A stretch of 64,000 nucleotides of DNA from Chlorogloeopsis sp. ULAP01 (GCF_030381805.1 NZ_JAUDRH010000002.1:496001-560000); one strand, 5' to 3'; shown: positions 34,255 to 43,833, numbered from the stretch's first letter. Notes: a model not told the origin generated them from the letters alone. Numbers and translations are program-made.

Positions 34255-34298
34255 GCTATTCTTCATAGAAGAAAATATCTGAATTAGTTGAGAGTTAT

Positions 34299-34321
34299 AA
34301 GTCCCTTCATGCTGACAGAGC
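34299..34321. repeat. duplicated 3' end of the FAD-monooxygenase gene
   Basis: 23 bases matching 31002-31024 (end of the monooxygenase gene) at 22 positions, with weaker similarity for about 18 bases upstream. It lies 45 bp after the restriction-modification gene, so the gene is flanked by copies of the same end sequence. Suggests insertion or duplication. Confidence 0.7.
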
Positions 34322-34389
34322 ATCAAGGCTCATTCAAAAGGTACTGAGCCGAAAAAGCATTTTTTACTCAGTACCCGGCACTCACTACT

Positions 34390-36078
34390 CTATTTAGTTT
34401 TCTGCTTCAGAGCTAACAAAATCTCCATTTGAGCGATAGAATTGTCGGGGCTATTAGCAGTAATGCCCACACCATGAATAGAACTGAGAACAGCATTGGC
34501 TTCCGGTGGCAAGGGCTGGCTTTGCTGGGTGAAGCGATTAATTAAAGACAGGATTTTGTTCATATCTAGGTAGAAGTAACCACCATTTGGCTTTTGTAAA
34601 GAGCCAGTCACGGCTTTGAAGTTTTCGCTGCTGTCGAGAGACTGCCCCTTAGAAGCAGCGATCGCATCCACCACAGAATCACCCACAGTCACAGCCAGTG
34701 TATTTTGATTTAGCCAACCATGAGCTAACAAAGCTCCTTGACGGGGAACTTGCCATTCTATGACATCTTTACCGCCGATATTTCTTGAAGCAATATTAAT
34801 TTGTTGAGTTTTGGCAAGGGTATCCAATTTGGTGAAGATGGCTTCAGCTGTTTTGCGATCGCTGGTGTGAAATAAAAAAGCTCCCCCAAACCCGACTTGC
34901 GCCACCAAACCTTGATTTGCTGGAATCGCAGCAAAACCAAATTCTCCATCCATCCAACCGAATATTTCTTTATCCAAATCTATATTCACTAGTCTAAGTT
35001 GCGCCCGTGCTTGCTCTAGCGCTTGTTTGAATTCAGGATAATCTTTTGACTGTTCTACTAATGCTGACCACCATTTATTAATACCCTGGCCGCTAATTAA
35101 GGCAATTGTATCAGCAGGTAATTGCGATACCACCTGACTGGGAGTATTTTGATATTGGAACTTAACGAGTGCTGGATCTAAATTGGCGATCGCTTTCATT
35201 CGCACTCCCGCATCATCTATACCCACACCAAACACCATAGATTTAACCGACTTCAACTGTGTTAAAGTTTGGGGCGGTAGTGGTGCTGCTTGTGGACTTG
35301 TGGCGATCGCTTGCTGTACTGTACTCGCGTAATCGGGTATATAAACTTGTGCTACGGTGTTTTCTAAATTCACACCTTTGCTAAGAATAGTATTTGCACC
35401 TTCTTTAGTAATAAAGGAAGGCTCTCCTTTAAAAGTGTCAATAGCTTGTTCTACAGCTTGTTTTTCGGGAGCAAATACCACATGATTGTTTAACACTGCA
35501 CTGTATGTGGGTTTACCCTTGCTTATAGTTTCTGTAATTTTTTGACCTTTGTAGTCTATTTCCTTTGTCGTGACGCCTTTTTGCCCTTTGAGTTTGTTAG
35601 CAAAATTTAAAGCTGCAAGTTTATCTTTGATTCCCACCACCATCAAAGTATTAGTTTCTGGCAACTTTTTGGTGATAAGTCCATTTGGTGTTGGCGAAGT
35701 TCCATTGAACTGAGCAGGCTTAGTTGGAGTTGTTGGCAATACTGCAATCATCACACCACCTATCCAAGGTTTTAAGTCTTTTTCGTAAGAAAAATTGCTG
35801 TCATTCAACACATCCTGATTAAAATTCTCCAACCCTTTTGCCACTAACTTTTGTGCTTCCGGAGTGCCAAATTGCTCTAGCTTTGCCCAAACTTTCGGAT
35901 CTGTGGAAATATAAGTTGCCATTAATGCTTCATTTGGTACTACTTTGGCACTAGGAACCGCACCTGAGATATCTCCAGCAGTTCCACCCTTGAAATACAT
36001 ATAAGCAGCTATACCTCCTGCCACAATTAGAACAGTCCCAACGGCAGGAATTAAAAACTTTGATTTATTTTCGGGCAT
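34390..36078 (-). CDS. DUF3352 domain protein, membrane-anchored
   Basis: A 562-residue protein matching the cyanobacterial DUF3352 family. One N-terminal membrane helix (FLIPAVGTVLIVAGGIAAYMYF, about 8-29), then a large exported domain with VPNEALMATYISTDPKVW, DLKPWIGGVMIAVLP, and VVGIKDKLAALNFANKLK, plus the late text PADTIALISGQGINKWW and WMDGEFGFAA. No catalytic motif is visible. It probably faces the periplasm or thylakoid lumen. Function is unknown. Confidence 0.85.
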   Translation of the reverse strand: MPENKSKFLIPAVGTVLIVAGGIAAYMYFKGGTAGDISGAVPSAKVVPNEALMATYISTDPKVWAKLEQFGTPEAQKLVAKGLENFNQDVLNDSNFSYEKDLKPWIGGVMIAVLPTTPTKPAQFNGTSPTPNGLITKKLPETNTLMVVGIKDKLAALNFANKLKGQKGVTTKEIDYKGQKITETISKGKPTYSAVLNNHVVFAPEKQAVEQAIDTFKGEPSFITKEGANTILSKGVNLENTVAQVYIPDYASTVQQAIATSPQAAPLPPQTLTQLKSVKSMVFGVGIDDAGVRMKAIANLDPALVKFQYQNTPSQVVSQLPADTIALISGQGINKWWSALVEQSKDYPEFKQALEQARAQLRLVNIDLDKEIFGWMDGEFGFAAIPANQGLVAQVGFGGAFLFHTSDRKTAEAIFTKLDTLAKTQQINIASRNIGGKDVIEWQVPRQGALLAHGWLNQNTLAVTVGDSVVDAIAASKGQSLDSSENFKAVTGSLQKPNGGYFYLDMNKILSLINRFTQQSQPLPPEANAVLSSIHGVGITANSPDNSIAQMEILLALKQKTK

Positions 36079-36703
36079 ATTTCTTTTTCTCGATTGCTCA
36101 CATTGTCTTTAGAAGCAACTCCAAGCGTTACTGTAAAGTTTTCGGAATATGCAACCTCGCGATTGAGACTAATACCGACTCACTCACATAGAAACGTAAG
36201 AATTGTCTATGCCCATTATTTTTAGCCTGACGAAACGCTAGTCTCTCATTCTCACTGGAATTACTTAAACATTAGTAATATTTGAAACTTAATATTTAGT
36301 CAAATGAAGACAGACTACAAACTTTATAAAAATAGAACCCATACATAGCCCTTGCTGAGGTGCGTACAGAAGAGGGGAGAGCGGGCGAAAATTGTTCTCC
36401 TTGCCCTTCCTCTGCCTACTGCCTACCGCCCTCTGCCTTTTTTCACCTATGTTCTGCCTTAAGAAATATTTAATATGAGCAATATTGCAAGCTATCCTAA
36501 GGTATATATTCTACTTCTACTCAATCAAAACCTATAACGGTGTAAAACACTAAAAATCAAATAAAACAGTGTTCAATGATACAGAGTGCGCTGTATCAGA
36601 GTAGAAAATATTAAGGGTTAATTTGGGAAGTGAATGCAATGTAGCTATAAGGTTTTTTTGTTACTAAAACCATTTTAAAGTTATCAGGAATTAGAAGGTT
36701 AGA
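36079..36703. other. spacer upstream of the aminopeptidase gene
   Basis: No gene is seen. It is AT-rich with a low-complexity purine/pyrimidine patch at about 36360-36440 (GCCTACTGCCTACCGCCCTC-like). The divergent promoters for the DUF3352 and aminopeptidase genes must lie here. Confidence 0.4.
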
Positions 36704-39313
36704 ATGTCTCATTTTTCTTTAGATACAGAAAATAGTCGCTACAAATCTTTTGAATTACCAGGGTCAAAACCACACTATAACCCTGATCGCCCCGGACAGG
36801 TTGAGCATATTTTTCTCGATCTCAATTTAGATATTCCTACTCAGAGTCTTAGCGGCAAGTGCAATATTACTCTGCTGCCCATCCGTAATGGCGTTGATCG
36901 TTTAATTTTGGATGCTGTCAACTTGAATATCGAATCTGTGCAGCTAGATGAGGAACTGCAAAAATTTGATTACGACGGGGAAAAGCTATCTATTAAACTC
37001 AACTCACCCACGCAAATTGACAAGCAAATCAAAATAGCGATCGCCTACTGGGTTGAAAAACCTCAACGCGGTATTTACTTTATTCAGCCAGACAAATACT
37101 ATCCCAATAAACCTACCCAAGTTTGGACACAGGGAGAAGATGAAGACTCGCGCTTCTGGTTTCCCTGCTTTGACTATCCAGGGCAGCTGTCTACTTCAGA
37201 AATTCGCGTCCGCATTCCCAAACCTTTGATTGCTATTTCCAACGGCGAATTAATTGCTACTGAAGAAGACGGCAATTCCAAAATATATCACTGGTTGCAA
37301 CAGCAAGTTCATCCTACCTACCTAATGACATTAGCGGTAAGTGATTTTGCGGAAATTAGGGATGAGTGGAATGGCAAACCTGTCACCTATTACGTAGAAA
37401 AAGGACGGGAAGCAGATGCGAAGCGCAGCATGGGCAAAACCCCGCGTATGATGGAGTTTTTAAGCGAAAAATATGGCTATCCCTATACGTATCCCAAATA
37501 TGCCCAAGTCTGTGTGGATGACTTTATTTTTGGTGGCATGGAGAACACCTCCACAACGCTGCTCACTGATAGATGTTTGTTAGATGAGAGGGCAGCATTA
37601 GACAACCGCAACACAGAAAGTTTAGTCGTCCACGAACTAGCACACCAGTGGTTTGGCGATTTGGTGGTGATTAAACATTGGTCTCATGCTTGGATTAAGG
37701 AAGGAATGGCTTCCTATTCTGAGGTAATGTGGACAGAGCATGAATATAGTGCAGATGAAGCTGCCTACTACCGCTTACTAGAAGCTCGCAGTTATTTAGC
37801 AGAAGATAGCAGTCGCTACCGTCGCCCAATGGTAACGCACGTTTACCGAGAGGCAATAGAGCTTTACGATCGCCATATCTATGAGAAAGGATCTTGTGTT
37901 TATCACATGATCCGTGCCGAACTCGGCGAAGAACTATTTTGGAAAGCAATGCAGACATTTGTACGGGATAATGCCCACAAAACTGTGGAAACCGTAGACT
38001 TACTGCGAGCGATTGAAAAAGCAAGCGGACGCAATCTATTGTTTCTTTTCGATCAGTATGTCTATCGTGGCGGTCATCCTGATTTTAAAGTAGCTTACTC
38101 TTGGGATGGGGATGCCAAATTAGCAAAAGTGACGGTGACACAAACCCAAGCGAAATCTGATCGCAATGGCAGTAGCAGTGATTTATTTGACTTGCGCATC
38201 CCGATTGGTTTTGGTTATACCAACAATGCAGAGGCGGGTTATGGTGCGTCTTCTGATTTAAAAATTTTCAACGTGCGCGTTCATGAACGCGAACAAAGCT
38301 TCTATTTCCCCCTTGAAGAAAAACCGCAGTTTATCAGCTTCGATGTCGGTAATCATTTCTTAAAAACCGTCTCGTTGGAATATCCAATACCAGAGTTAAA
38401 AGCGCAGTTGGAATTCGATCCTCACCCCACCTCTCGCATTTATGCAGCCGAAGCTTTAGCGAAAAAAGGAGGGTTAGAAGCTCTCAAGGCATTAGCAACA
38501 GCACTGCAAAACGAGCCTTTTTGGGGTGTGCGTGTGGAAGTAGCTAAACAACTGGCAGAAATCAAGTTGGATCAAGCTTTTGATGCTTTGGTGGTGGGAT
38601 TAAAAGACAAAAGTTCCTATGTGCGTCGGGCTATAGTGATGGCACTGGCGAAAACTAAAACCCACACCAGCTATAAGGTTGTCAAAGAAGTTATACAGGA
38701 AGGAGATGCCAGTTACTACGTAGAAGCAGAAGCTGCTCGTGCCATTGGGGCAATTGCTGCTGCCAGTCTGGAAGAAAAACCCAAGGAAGAAAAGGTTGTT
38801 AAACTCCTGAAAACCGTTTTAGAAGAAAAAGCGGGTTGGAATGAAGTAGTCAGAAGTGGTGCGATCGCTGGTTTAGCGGAACTCAAAACTTCGGAAGCAG
38901 CTTTAAATCTGGTTATGGAATACACCAGACTGGGTATACCGCAACCTCTGCGTTTAGGAGCAATTCGCGCTTTAGGTAAAATTTCTGTTGGACAAACTCC
39001 TGTTAACCTAGAGCGAATTCTAGAGCATTTAGCTGAACTTGCGAAAGAAACGTTCTTTTTAACGCAAATAGCAGTAGTTACAGCACTGGGGCAAATGGAA
39101 ACTCCCAAAGCGATCGCTATTTTACAATCCCTGAGCGATCAAACAGCCGATGGACGCGTGCGTCGCTATGCTGAAGAAGAAATTGCCAGAGTGCAAAAGA
39201 ATATTGGCACAGAAAGCGCAGTTAAACAATTGCGTGAGGAACTAGATCAACTCAAACAACAAAACCAAGAACTCAGAAGCCGTCTGGAAAACTTGGAAGC
39301 TAAGTCGAAGTAG
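36704..39313 (+). CDS. M1 family aminopeptidase with HEAT repeats
   Basis: An 869-residue zinc aminopeptidase. The exopeptidase motif G277-G-M-E-N281, zinc motif H310-E-L-A-H314 and the third ligand Glu333 in WIKEGMASY are all present, at the normal spacing. After the catalytic part (to about 560), residues about 590-840 form HEAT-like helical repeats (LAKKGGLEALKALATAL, then VALGQME...AIAILQSL), and the last 25 residues form a coiled coil (LREELDQLKQQNQELRSRLE). No signal peptide. It releases N-terminal residues from peptides. The ribosome site AGAAGG is close to the ATG. Confidence 0.93.
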   Translation: MSHFSLDTENSRYKSFELPGSKPHYNPDRPGQVEHIFLDLNLDIPTQSLSGKCNITLLPIRNGVDRLILDAVNLNIESVQLDEELQKFDYDGEKLSIKLNSPTQIDKQIKIAIAYWVEKPQRGIYFIQPDKYYPNKPTQVWTQGEDEDSRFWFPCFDYPGQLSTSEIRVRIPKPLIAISNGELIATEEDGNSKIYHWLQQQVHPTYLMTLAVSDFAEIRDEWNGKPVTYYVEKGREADAKRSMGKTPRMMEFLSEKYGYPYTYPKYAQVCVDDFIFGGMENTSTTLLTDRCLLDERAALDNRNTESLVVHELAHQWFGDLVVIKHWSHAWIKEGMASYSEVMWTEHEYSADEAAYYRLLEARSYLAEDSSRYRRPMVTHVYREAIELYDRHIYEKGSCVYHMIRAELGEELFWKAMQTFVRDNAHKTVETVDLLRAIEKASGRNLLFLFDQYVYRGGHPDFKVAYSWDGDAKLAKVTVTQTQAKSDRNGSSSDLFDLRIPIGFGYTNNAEAGYGASSDLKIFNVRVHEREQSFYFPLEEKPQFISFDVGNHFLKTVSLEYPIPELKAQLEFDPHPTSRIYAAEALAKKGGLEALKALATALQNEPFWGVRVEVAKQLAEIKLDQAFDALVVGLKDKSSYVRRAIVMALAKTKTHTSYKVVKEVIQEGDASYYVEAEAARAIGAIAAASLEEKPKEEKVVKLLKTVLEEKAGWNEVVRSGAIAGLAELKTSEAALNLVMEYTRLGIPQPLRLGAIRALGKISVGQTPVNLERILEHLAELAKETFFLTQIAVVTALGQMETPKAIAILQSLSDQTADGRVRRYAEEEIARVQKNIGTESAVKQLREELDQLKQQNQELRSRLENLEAKSK

Positions 39314-39398
39314 GAGGGAACAGGGGATAGGTGACAGGGGACAGGGGATAGGGGACAGAGAACAACGAGAATCGTGATTCACGTTCTTGCTCCTTGTT
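39314..39398. repeat. tandem short repeats and dispersed repeat copy 2
   Basis: Imperfect tandem of GACAGGGGATAGG-like units (39318-39362), followed at 39367-39396 by the second copy of the roughly 30-bp dispersed repeat. It separates convergent genes and may help termination. Confidence 0.6.
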
Positions 39399-40340
39399 CT
39401 AATTCCCTACTGCCCTCTGCCTGTTGCCTTCTGCCTCTTTTTGATTTAGTTGCAAAATCAGCACTGCTCCCAGAACCAGAATACTGCCCAGTATTTGTAG
39501 TGGTGTCAGAGTTTGCCCAAACCAAATCCAGGCAATAACAGCAGCGATCGCTGGTTCTAAGGTAGCTGCGATCGCTGCTCGATCTGCTTGTACTCGCTGA
39601 ATGCCCCAGCAATAGAACAAAAAGGGAAGCAGTGTACCGCCAACCCCTACAAACAACACTCCTAGTAAATTATTTGCTTGAATCAAGCTAGTGGGAAATC
39701 CTTGCGGAAGTTGAACCGCAATCCAAAATAAACTTGCCACAATGAAGCCTTTCAACATCACCGTCACGGCATCATTAGCCATCCCCACCCGTTCTGCTAA
39801 CAAAGTATAGGTTGCAAATAGAATTGCGCTGAGAAATGCACTGCCAAGCCCGATTGTGTCAAGCTGACTCACATCGCCCCCTGATACCTGAGCTACTAAC
39901 ACCACTCCCGCGACCGCGGCTGTTGCTGCCGTACCCACAGAGAATGACGGTAAACGCTTTGTGGTAAGTGCAATCCAGAGGACAATCAAGGCTGGAGCAG
40001 TATATTGAATCACAATCGCAACCGCAACCTCAAGCCGAGCGATCGCAAAGTAGTACGTAAAGTTCACTAACGCTAGAGCCAAGCCCAGCATCAAAATCCA
40101 ACCGTTGATTTGGAAGTTTTTCCAAATGGATAGCTTTCGAGTTTGCAGTCCACTTAACACACCGAGTCCCACTGCTGAAATTGTGGCGCGAGCCTCTACC
40201 AACTCAAAGGGAGTAATCCCAGACTGGAAAAGCCCTTGAGCTACATTTGCCCCTACTGCCCAGAAGATTGCGGCAAGGGCGATCGCGCCCAAACCCAGCA
40301 ATGTAGAAGAACGAAACTCTTTTTTGGAAGAAACTGCCAT
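39399..40340 (-). CDS. EamA/DMT family transporter
   Basis: A 313-residue membrane protein with ten probable helices in two EamA repeats (first: GLGAIALAAIFWAVGANVAQG; second: VGVGGTLLPFLFYCWGIQRV, with AAIAATLEPAIAAVIAWIWFGQTL). The family exports amino acids, purines or other metabolites; the substrate cannot be told. GGAGGT precedes the ATG. The last 15 residues (EAEGNRQRAVGN) are read from a short tandem repeat, so the original end was probably earlier. Next to the TnpB element. Confidence 0.87.
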   Translation of the reverse strand: MAVSSKKEFRSSTLLGLGAIALAAIFWAVGANVAQGLFQSGITPFELVEARATISAVGLGVLSGLQTRKLSIWKNFQINGWILMLGLALALVNFTYYFAIARLEVAVAIVIQYTAPALIVLWIALTTKRLPSFSVGTAATAAVAGVVLVAQVSGGDVSQLDTIGLGSAFLSAILFATYTLLAERVGMANDAVTVMLKGFIVASLFWIAVQLPQGFPTSLIQANNLLGVLFVGVGGTLLPFLFYCWGIQRVQADRAAIAATLEPAIAAVIAWIWFGQTLTPLQILGSILVLGAVLILQLNQKEAEGNRQRAVGN

Positions 40341-40402
40341 CTAGACCTCCGCAAGGGTACTCCCGCCACAGTCGCGGACTTGGCGGCGATGGGGAATTAC
40401 GG

Positions 40403-40461
40403 GGCAATTGGAGGTGTACTCTTCGAGAACCCCTTCGGGGAACGATGCCCCTTCAATTGCC
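40403..40461. repeat. inverted-repeat structure at the TnpB element
   Basis: Outer arms GGCAATTG (40403-40410)/CAATTGCC (40454-40461) surround a hairpin CCCC-ttc-GGGG (40430-40440). It overlaps the 3' end of the ribbon-helix-helix gene, and could be a terminator for it or the left end of the mobile element. Confidence 0.5.
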
Positions 40462-40602
40462 AGAACTTGATTTAATTTTCTTTTTAAGACTACGGATAAA
40501 ACCACGGATTACCTCTGTTTGAGTTCTGCTTTCTTGTTCACAATAGGTTTTGAGGATTTCTAGCTCTTGCTCTGGCAACCTAATATCTATGCGTGTAGTC
40601 AT
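40453..40602 (-). CDS. small ribbon-helix-helix (CopG-like) regulator
   Basis: A 49-residue protein (MTTRIDIRLPEQELEILKTY, then QESRTQTEVIRGFIRSLKKK). The N-terminal strand I-D-I-R-L-P, the helix ELEILKTYCEQES and the second helix after R-T-Q-T-E-V match the ribbon-helix-helix fold of CopG/MetJ-type repressors. It is divergent from tnpB, starting 34 bp from it, so it can bind the shared promoter region. It is shorter than most CopG proteins but structurally complete. Probably a regulator of tnpB or of its mobile element. Confidence 0.7.
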   Translation of the reverse strand: MTTRIDIRLPEQELEILKTYCEQESRTQTEVIRGFIRSLKKKIKSSSGN

Positions 40603-40635
40603 ACAAAGTACGGATAAATGCTGTACAATATTTAT

Positions 40636-41929
40636 ATGCTACTCACTTACCAGTACAAACTCAACCCCACGTCACAGCAGGTTGTCACGATGGAAATCTG
40701 GGGTGAGTTGCTACGCCGCCATTACAACTATGCGCTAGGGCAAAGACTTGATTGGCTAAACCGCACAAGGTCACAGATTGACCGTTGTAGTTTGATTTGT
40801 GAACCAATTGGTGAGATACCACATAAAGTTGACTACTACACACAAGCATCTGACCTTAAACAAACTAAAGAACTGTTTCCCGAATACAAGGACATATACG
40901 CCGACTGCCAGCAACAAAACCTTATGAGGCAAGACTTGGCATGGAAGCGGTGGCTAGTGCCAGATCAGAACGGCAAGCGGGGAGGGCGGCCAAGGTTTAA
41001 AAAGCGTGGTGATATCTGCTCCTTCACGTTCCCTCGTGTTAACTGTGCCAAAGCAGGCGCACATCTAACAGGTAATATTCTCAAGCTTTCCAAGATTGGT
41101 GAAATTAAAGTTATCTTGCATCGCCCAATTCCAGATGGATTTGAAATTAAACAAGCAACTATTCTTAAAAAAGCTGATGGTTGGTATGTGAGTTTTTCTC
41201 TTGAAGATAAAACTATACCTGAAGCATTACCTGTTGATGAAATTAAAGCTGCTACTGGCATAGACGTTGGTCTTGAAAAGTTTTTAACAACTGCTGATGG
41301 GCAAAGTATTGAAGTACCGCAGTATTACCGCAAAGCACAATCAGTTTTAGCTCGTCAGCAACGCAAGCTTGCACGTAAAACCAAGGGGTCTAAGAACTAC
41401 CACTCGTCAGCCAACAAGGTGGCAAGACTTCATTTGCACGTTGCAAGGCAAAGAAAAGAGTTTCATTATCAAGTTGCTCATTGGTTGGTTAAATCCTATG
41501 ACTTAATTGTTTTTGAAAACCTGAACATTAAGGGACTGGCTAGAACACGACTAGCTAAGTCAATACAAGATGTTGCCTGGGGTGCATTCATCCAAATCAT
41601 GCAAGCTTTCTTCGGTAAGACGCGGCAAGCATACCAGAGGTGTAGACCCTAGAGGGACAAGTATCAATTGTTCTGGTTGTGGTGCTAGGGTTGAGAAAAC
41701 TTTGACAGTTCGTGTTCACAGTTGTTCTTGTGGACTGGTTATTGACCGTGACTGGAACAGTGCGATTAATCTTTTAAAGCATGGGTCGGTTGGACTACCG
41801 ATTCCTGGCTGTGGAGGCTTAGGGGATGCCCAGCCCGTGAAGCAGCAAGTCTCATTTGTGAATTTGAGATGCTCCGCTACATTGCTTGCAATTAGCGGGA
41901 GAGTTGTCACCTTGAGTACGTGTTGTTGA
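40636..41929 (+). pseudogene. tnpB: TnpB (IS200/IS605 or IS607 family), frameshifted
   Basis: An RNA-guided nuclease-type TnpB gene, start ATG at 40636 (an upstream ATG at 40618 overlaps a TACAAT -10-like box). The first frame holds the N-terminal helix-turn-helix, RuvC-I Asp in TGIDVGLEKF and RuvC-II Glu in VFENLNIKGL, then stops at 41652. The second frame, starting near 41603, carries the zinc finger CSGCG...CSCG and the RuvC-III Asp in DRDWNSAINLL. One extra base near 41602-41610 would explain the break. No tnpA is beside it. The gene is probably inactive, unless frameshifting occurs. Confidence 0.88.
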
Positions 41930-42039
41930 CACACGCTGAAAGTTAAAAAATTAATCAATCAAGAATATTAGGTTACTATTGGTAATTCCTGATTGATTAC
42001 CCAATTGCCAACATCCCGTAGTTTATCCCTCTTTAATCA

Positions 42040-42726
42040 CTATAGGGAGAGAAAATCTGCTAGGCGATCGCACTGTCCCGGTGTCCAAGGTTCTCCTAGT
42101 AACTTGTAGTTCAACCGTGGGAAAAAGCCATATCTTTGACCTAATTCACCACTTAATAGAGTCATTCGTTCTATCGTTCGGGCATTGCTAAGTTTCCCGG
42201 CATCAATATAGCGAAAGGGTGTTTTTTCCACTAAAGTTAAAAATTTTGCTTTCGCTTGCATATCATCGCTGACAACAAATACATCGCTGAGTGTCTCTCC
42301 AAATTGCGGAGCGTCAAATACCTCCCACCAAACATTTTTGAACGCTCCTACAACTCGTGTCTTAGGAAACCGTTGCTGAATTTGCTCTGCTCCACTGGTA
42401 TCCCACGGCAGAATGAAATCCGAGTAATCACTGTTAAATGGATTGGAAATATCAATATAAACCTTGCCATCTAGCTGATTCCGCAATGGCTCAAGGGTAT
42501 CTAGCAAACCGTCGCGTAAAAATAGAGCTGGCAAGACAAATTCGGCTGTTGCGGCATCCACATAACTACCTGAGGTAATTTGCTCGCGCCCCAACTTTTG
42601 TACAATTCTGGCTGAACGCTCACGAAAACGCGAACCGAGAATTACACTCTGCCCTCCATCCGCAAACATCAGCGCAAGGCGAATTCCCATTCTACCTGTG
42701 CCAAGAATGCCAATGGTGCTATTCAT
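42040..42726 (-). CDS. NAD(P)-binding F420-oxidoreductase-like protein
   Basis: A 228-residue Rossmann protein of the F420_oxidored/NADPH-dependent reductase family: nucleotide loop IGILGTGRMGIRLALMFADGG, then SVILGSRFRERSARIVQKL, then VYIDISNPFN, and TRVVGAFKNVWWEVFDAP (the VKAFN-type motif). Members reduce F420 or flavins, or are related to ProC-like imine reductases. Cyanobacteria generally have F420-like family proteins whose substrate is unknown. AGGAGA precedes the ATG. Directly downstream of a TetR gene on the same strand, and a matching box lies before each. Confidence 0.8.
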   Translation of the reverse strand: MNSTIGILGTGRMGIRLALMFADGGQSVILGSRFRERSARIVQKLGREQITSGSYVDAATAEFVLPALFLRDGLLDTLEPLRNQLDGKVYIDISNPFNSDYSDFILPWDTSGAEQIQQRFPKTRVVGAFKNVWWEVFDAPQFGETLSDVFVVSDDMQAKAKFLTLVEKTPFRYIDAGKLSNARTIERMTLLSGELGQRYGFFPRLNYKLLGEPWTPGQCDRLADFLSL

Positions 42727-42746
42727 AATTTTCTCCTAATTATCTA

Positions 42747-42763
42747 TCTACTAGTTGGTAGGT
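42747..42763. promoter_or_regulatory. TetR box before the oxidoreductase gene
   Basis: TCTACTAGTTGGTAGGT, the twin of the box at 43369-43385 (differing at two of 17 positions). It contains the dyad core CTACTAGT. Placed between tetR and the reductase gene, it suggests a second promoter repressed by the same protein. Confidence 0.55.
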
Positions 42764-42781
42764 AAAAGAATAAAAAAATAT

Positions 42782-43360
42782 TTATCCCTTCACCAGTTCC
42801 ATCAGTTGCTCAATCACTGCTCGATATTGCTCAACACCACCACTGGCACGGACAATCAAGATTCCACCCTCTAAAAGAGAGAAAATCAGCGTTGCCATTG
42901 CTTTCACATCACCAGGAAACCCAAACACGCCTGTGTCGCGACCTTCATTTAAGATTGTGGCTAATCTTTCTTCATTGTCACGGTAGAATACTGCAACACG
43001 TTCTACAAGTGGATTTTTCAGAGTTGCCAATTCAGCGCCAAGCATACCGCACAGACAAGCTTTGTCATGGTTGCCACTACTGAGCGTTGCTTCAAACAAC
43101 CCACAATAGCGACGGAGTTTCTCATCTGCTGGAATGGGCATAGCAATAATATTGTCCACCAACCGCAGAAAGTAAGCGTTATATCGGTCAAGCAAAGTTG
43201 CAATCAAGTCATCCTTCGTTGGAAAGTGATGGTGGATGCTGGCTTTACGAATCCCGACTGCGACGCTAATATCCTGGTAGCTGATGGCGTTTACACCCAA
43301 GCGCTGGATGAGTTCTTGGGCTGCATCGAGAATTTGAGTTCGAGTATCTTTCAAATTCAT
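42782..43360 (-). CDS. TetR/AcrR family regulator
   Basis: A 192-residue regulator with an N-terminal HTH (residues about 8-55: ILDAAQELIQRLGVNAISYQDISVAVGIRKASIHHHFPTKDDLIATLLD). The C-terminal half is a TetR_C ligand domain (SLLEGGILIVRASGGVEQYRAV). The start is uncertain: the ATG at 43360 touches a GGGAGG, too close for a good ribosome site, whereas an in-frame TTG at 43354 lies 6 bp from it. Operator-like boxes before it and before the oxidoreductase gene suggest that it controls both. Confidence 0.9.
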   Translation of the reverse strand: MNLKDTRTQILDAAQELIQRLGVNAISYQDISVAVGIRKASIHHHFPTKDDLIATLLDRYNAYFLRLVDNIIAMPIPADEKLRRYCGLFEATLSSGNHDKACLCGMLGAELATLKNPLVERVAVFYRDNEERLATILNEGRDTGVFGFPGDVKAMATLIFSLLEGGILIVRASGGVEQYRAVIEQLMELVKG

Positions 43361-43368
43361 CCTCCCAT

Positions 43369-43385
43369 TCTACTAGTAGGTAGGG
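43369..43385. promoter_or_regulatory. TetR box before the regulator gene
   Basis: TCTACTAGTAGGTAGGG; the core CTACTAGTAG is a perfect 10-bp palindrome. The same motif is at 42747-42763. It lies just upstream of the tetR start and would allow autoregulation. Confidence 0.55.
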
Positions 43386-43437
43386 AAAGTGTCAAGAACA
43401 AAGAATAAAAATAAAGGATTTTCTGTTAGTGACAGGG

Positions 43438-43833
43438 TCATAGCGGAATGGGACTAAGCACCTCGCCCCTAAAATGCCTAGTAGACGCCCGGAGGGCAGT
43501 GAGCCGTCCTAAGTCAAGAAAGCCTTCTTCAACCAGCCTCAAAGCAGCAACTGCTGCTACAGGCTTACTGAGAGAGCAAGCTTGAAATAACGTATCCTCT
43601 GTAACTGAGTCTTTTTTACCCGCTTCTTTTTCACCGTAAGAACGCTCCCATTCGACTGTATAGTTATTAATAACTGCAATGCTTACTCCGGGAATGTTGT
43701 ATAAATTCATACGGTCAATCAGTTTAGCGTGGAGATAATCTTGACTCTGAAATTCAGGTGTTACTAACAAACCGCTCTCCACACGCTGAATTCTTTGCGT
43801 GATATTTTTATCAACTGGGGGAATACAGGGCAT
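43438..43833 (-). pseudogene. truncated serine beta-lactamase-fold hydrolase
   Basis: 131 codons from ATG 43833. The text YNIPGVSIAVINNYTVEWERSYG, then TLFQACSLSKPVAAVAALRLVEEG, is the start of class C beta-lactamase-like hydrolases, with the nucleophile motif S-L-S-K. It stops soon after L-D-L, where homologues continue for 250 residues with the Y-x-N and K-T-G motifs. The break coincides with a GC-rich repeat piece (GTAGACGCCCGGAGGG, about 43471), which may have caused it. A non-functional remnant. Confidence 0.78.

Noticed and set aside
40236..40475. 79-codon frame opposite the EamA gene start
   Set aside because: It overlaps the EamA start and the hairpin at the TnpB element and has no ribosome site; the antisense ribbon-helix-helix frame explains the region better.
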